DNA from: Bacteroidota bacterium
GTDB taxonomy: Bacteria > Bacteroidota > Bacteroidia > NS11-12g > UBA955
DNA length: 6,231 nt
Reading direction: 5' to 3'
NCBI GenBank assembly: GCA_009918425.1
Contig: RGEC01000131.1
Span: forward strand, 1 to 6,231
Shown: one piece after another, positions 5,590-6,231 of the stretch
Layout: each line of letters starts with the position of its first letter
Numbering within the stretch: position 1 is the first letter of the stretch
Notes under the pieces: generated by a model
What the model saw: only the letters and a program-made list of their open reading frames with translations
The model's database searches: none
What the model was told of the DNA's origin: nothing
Translations under genes and position numbers: made by a program

Positions 5590-6231
5590 GGCTGCGAAAT
5601 TACAGGCAAACCACATCAAAACATACACCGGGCATCAATCGGCGGTATATGCGTTATGCTCGGATGGTGCAGGAGGCTTCTTTTCTGCCGGCGGCGATGG
5701 GATGCTGGTAAGGTGGAATGTGGAAGCAAAGGATGGTGTTTTGCTGGCCCGCATTCCCGACAATGTTTACTGCCTCGCTTATGATGAGGATAGTTCAATT
5801 TTACTTGCAGGAACGCGCGGTGGCGAACTGTTTGTTCTGCCGGATATTTTGTCTGGCGCACCCACGGTCAGAAGGTTTGAAGCCCATAAGAAAGGATTAT
5901 ACAAATTGATAGTTACTGCTGATGGGTATATTTCATCAGGGGGCGATGGCCAAATTTTGTTTTGGGACAAGCAGTTTCAGGTAGTTGGAAAAATTAATAA
6001 TTCACCGGAAAGTACGCGGGCACTGTGTTATGATCATGAGCACAATCTGTGGGCAGGCAGCAGCGATAATGTAATTAGGGTTTATAACAGGGATTTGCAA
6101 TTGCAGTCAGAAAATGCTTCTCATTCAAACAGTGTTTTTAGTATTTCTGCATTACCACAAGGCAGGATGATCAGCGGTGGACGGGATGCCACTTTGAGAC
6201 TTTGGAAAAATACGCAAGAGTCCGAAAGAAC
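5588..6231 (+). CDS. WD40-repeat beta-propeller protein (C-terminus off the right edge)
   Basis: The plus frame is open from ATG 5588 to the edge (214 codons and two bases, no stop). The start MAAKLQANHIKTYTGHQSAV places the first blade at residue 15, as in other short cytoplasmic WD40 proteins, and there is no signal peptide. Five blades are visible: GHQSAVYAL..GGDGMLVRWNV (15-45), NVYCLAYD..GGELFVLPD (59-86), AHKKGLYKL..GGDGQILFWDK (99-128), STRALCYD..SSDNVIRVYNR (141-168) and SHSNSVFSI..GGRDATLRLWKN (178-207). Blades 2 and 4 lack the GH and WD signatures but keep the strand pattern. A seven-blade propeller needs two more blades downstream, so the full protein is probably about 300 aa. Such proteins act as binding scaffolds; no enzyme motif is visible and the partner is unknown. 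It starts inside the start codon of the divergent phosphopantetheinyl transferase gene. Confidence 0.88.
   Translation, partial: MAAKLQANHIKTYTGHQSAVYALCSDGAGGFFSAGGDGMLVRWNVEAKDGVLLARIPDNVYCLAYDEDSSILLAGTRGGELFVLPDILSGAPTVRRFEAHKKGLYKLIVTADGYISSGGDGQILFWDKQFQVVGKINNSPESTRALCYDHEHNLWAGSSDNVIRVYNRDLQLQSENASHSNSVFSISALPQGRMISGGRDATLRLWKNTQESER
5595..5602 (-). promoter_or_regulatory. Candidate -7 element for the phosphopantetheinyl transferase gene
   Basis: The minus strand reads TAATTTCG followed by CAG, one mismatch from TAnnTTTG, ending five bases before ATG 5589. Transcription would start at or within a few bases of the ATG, giving a leaderless or nearly leaderless mRNA. The element lies inside codons 3-5 of the divergent WD40 gene. 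No clear -33 element is seen at the expected distance. Confidence 0.35.

Noticed and set aside
5590..5628. Longer N-terminus for the phosphopantetheinyl transferase (ATG 5628 or 5616)
   Set aside because: The extra 13 residues do not resemble family N-termini, they lie antisense to the first codons of the WD40 gene, and the candidate -7 element at 5595-5602 would fall inside them.
1..6231. CRISPR array, insertion sequence or phage signature
   Set aside because: No regularly spaced repeats, terminal inverted repeats, transposase, integrase or structural phage motifs were seen in any frame.

Overview
The window looks like chromosomal DNA from a member of the Bacteroidota. Candidate promoters match the TAnnTTTG -7 element of that phylum, start codons lack Shine-Dalgarno sequences, the tRNA gene does not encode CCA, and the proteins resemble families common there (a short Sec-exported protein ending its signal in AFA|Q, a cytoplasmic WD40 protein, an EPS-type operon). 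Species cannot be named from the sequence.

Layout. Bases 1-438 (minus) hold the N-terminal part of an exported protein of unknown family that runs off the left edge. Bases 507-532 are a strong bidirectional hairpin terminator, and 551-625 (minus) a tRNA-His(GTG) with its own promoter at 637-667. From about 700 to 4962 (plus) runs a tight three-gene operon: a GT4 glycosyltransferase, an AsnB-type asparagine synthase/amidotransferase (2 bp gap) and a Wzx-like polysaccharide flippase (ATGA overlap). It reads as part of a surface polysaccharide (O-antigen or exopolysaccharide) locus in which a sugar is added, possibly a residue is amidated, and the lipid-linked unit is flipped across the inner membrane. 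The flippase ends 6 bp inside a minus-strand Sfp-type phosphopantetheinyl transferase gene (4957-5589). The start codon of that gene shares the palindrome CATG with the start codon of a plus-strand WD40 beta-propeller gene (5588 to the right edge, partial), which has no stop codon within the window.

The most interesting points are these. (1) The glycosyltransferase reading frame and its conserved N-terminal strand and loop clearly extend upstream of the first ATG/GTG/TTG, and the 626-767 interval contains no ATG in any frame, so initiation is either at a non-canonical codon or the start has been lost. (2) The two divergent genes share their start codons in one CATG, so any promoter for either must lie inside the other's coding sequence. 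I found no convincing evidence for an undescribed defence or mobile system. There are no CRISPR repeats, IS ends or recombinase genes.
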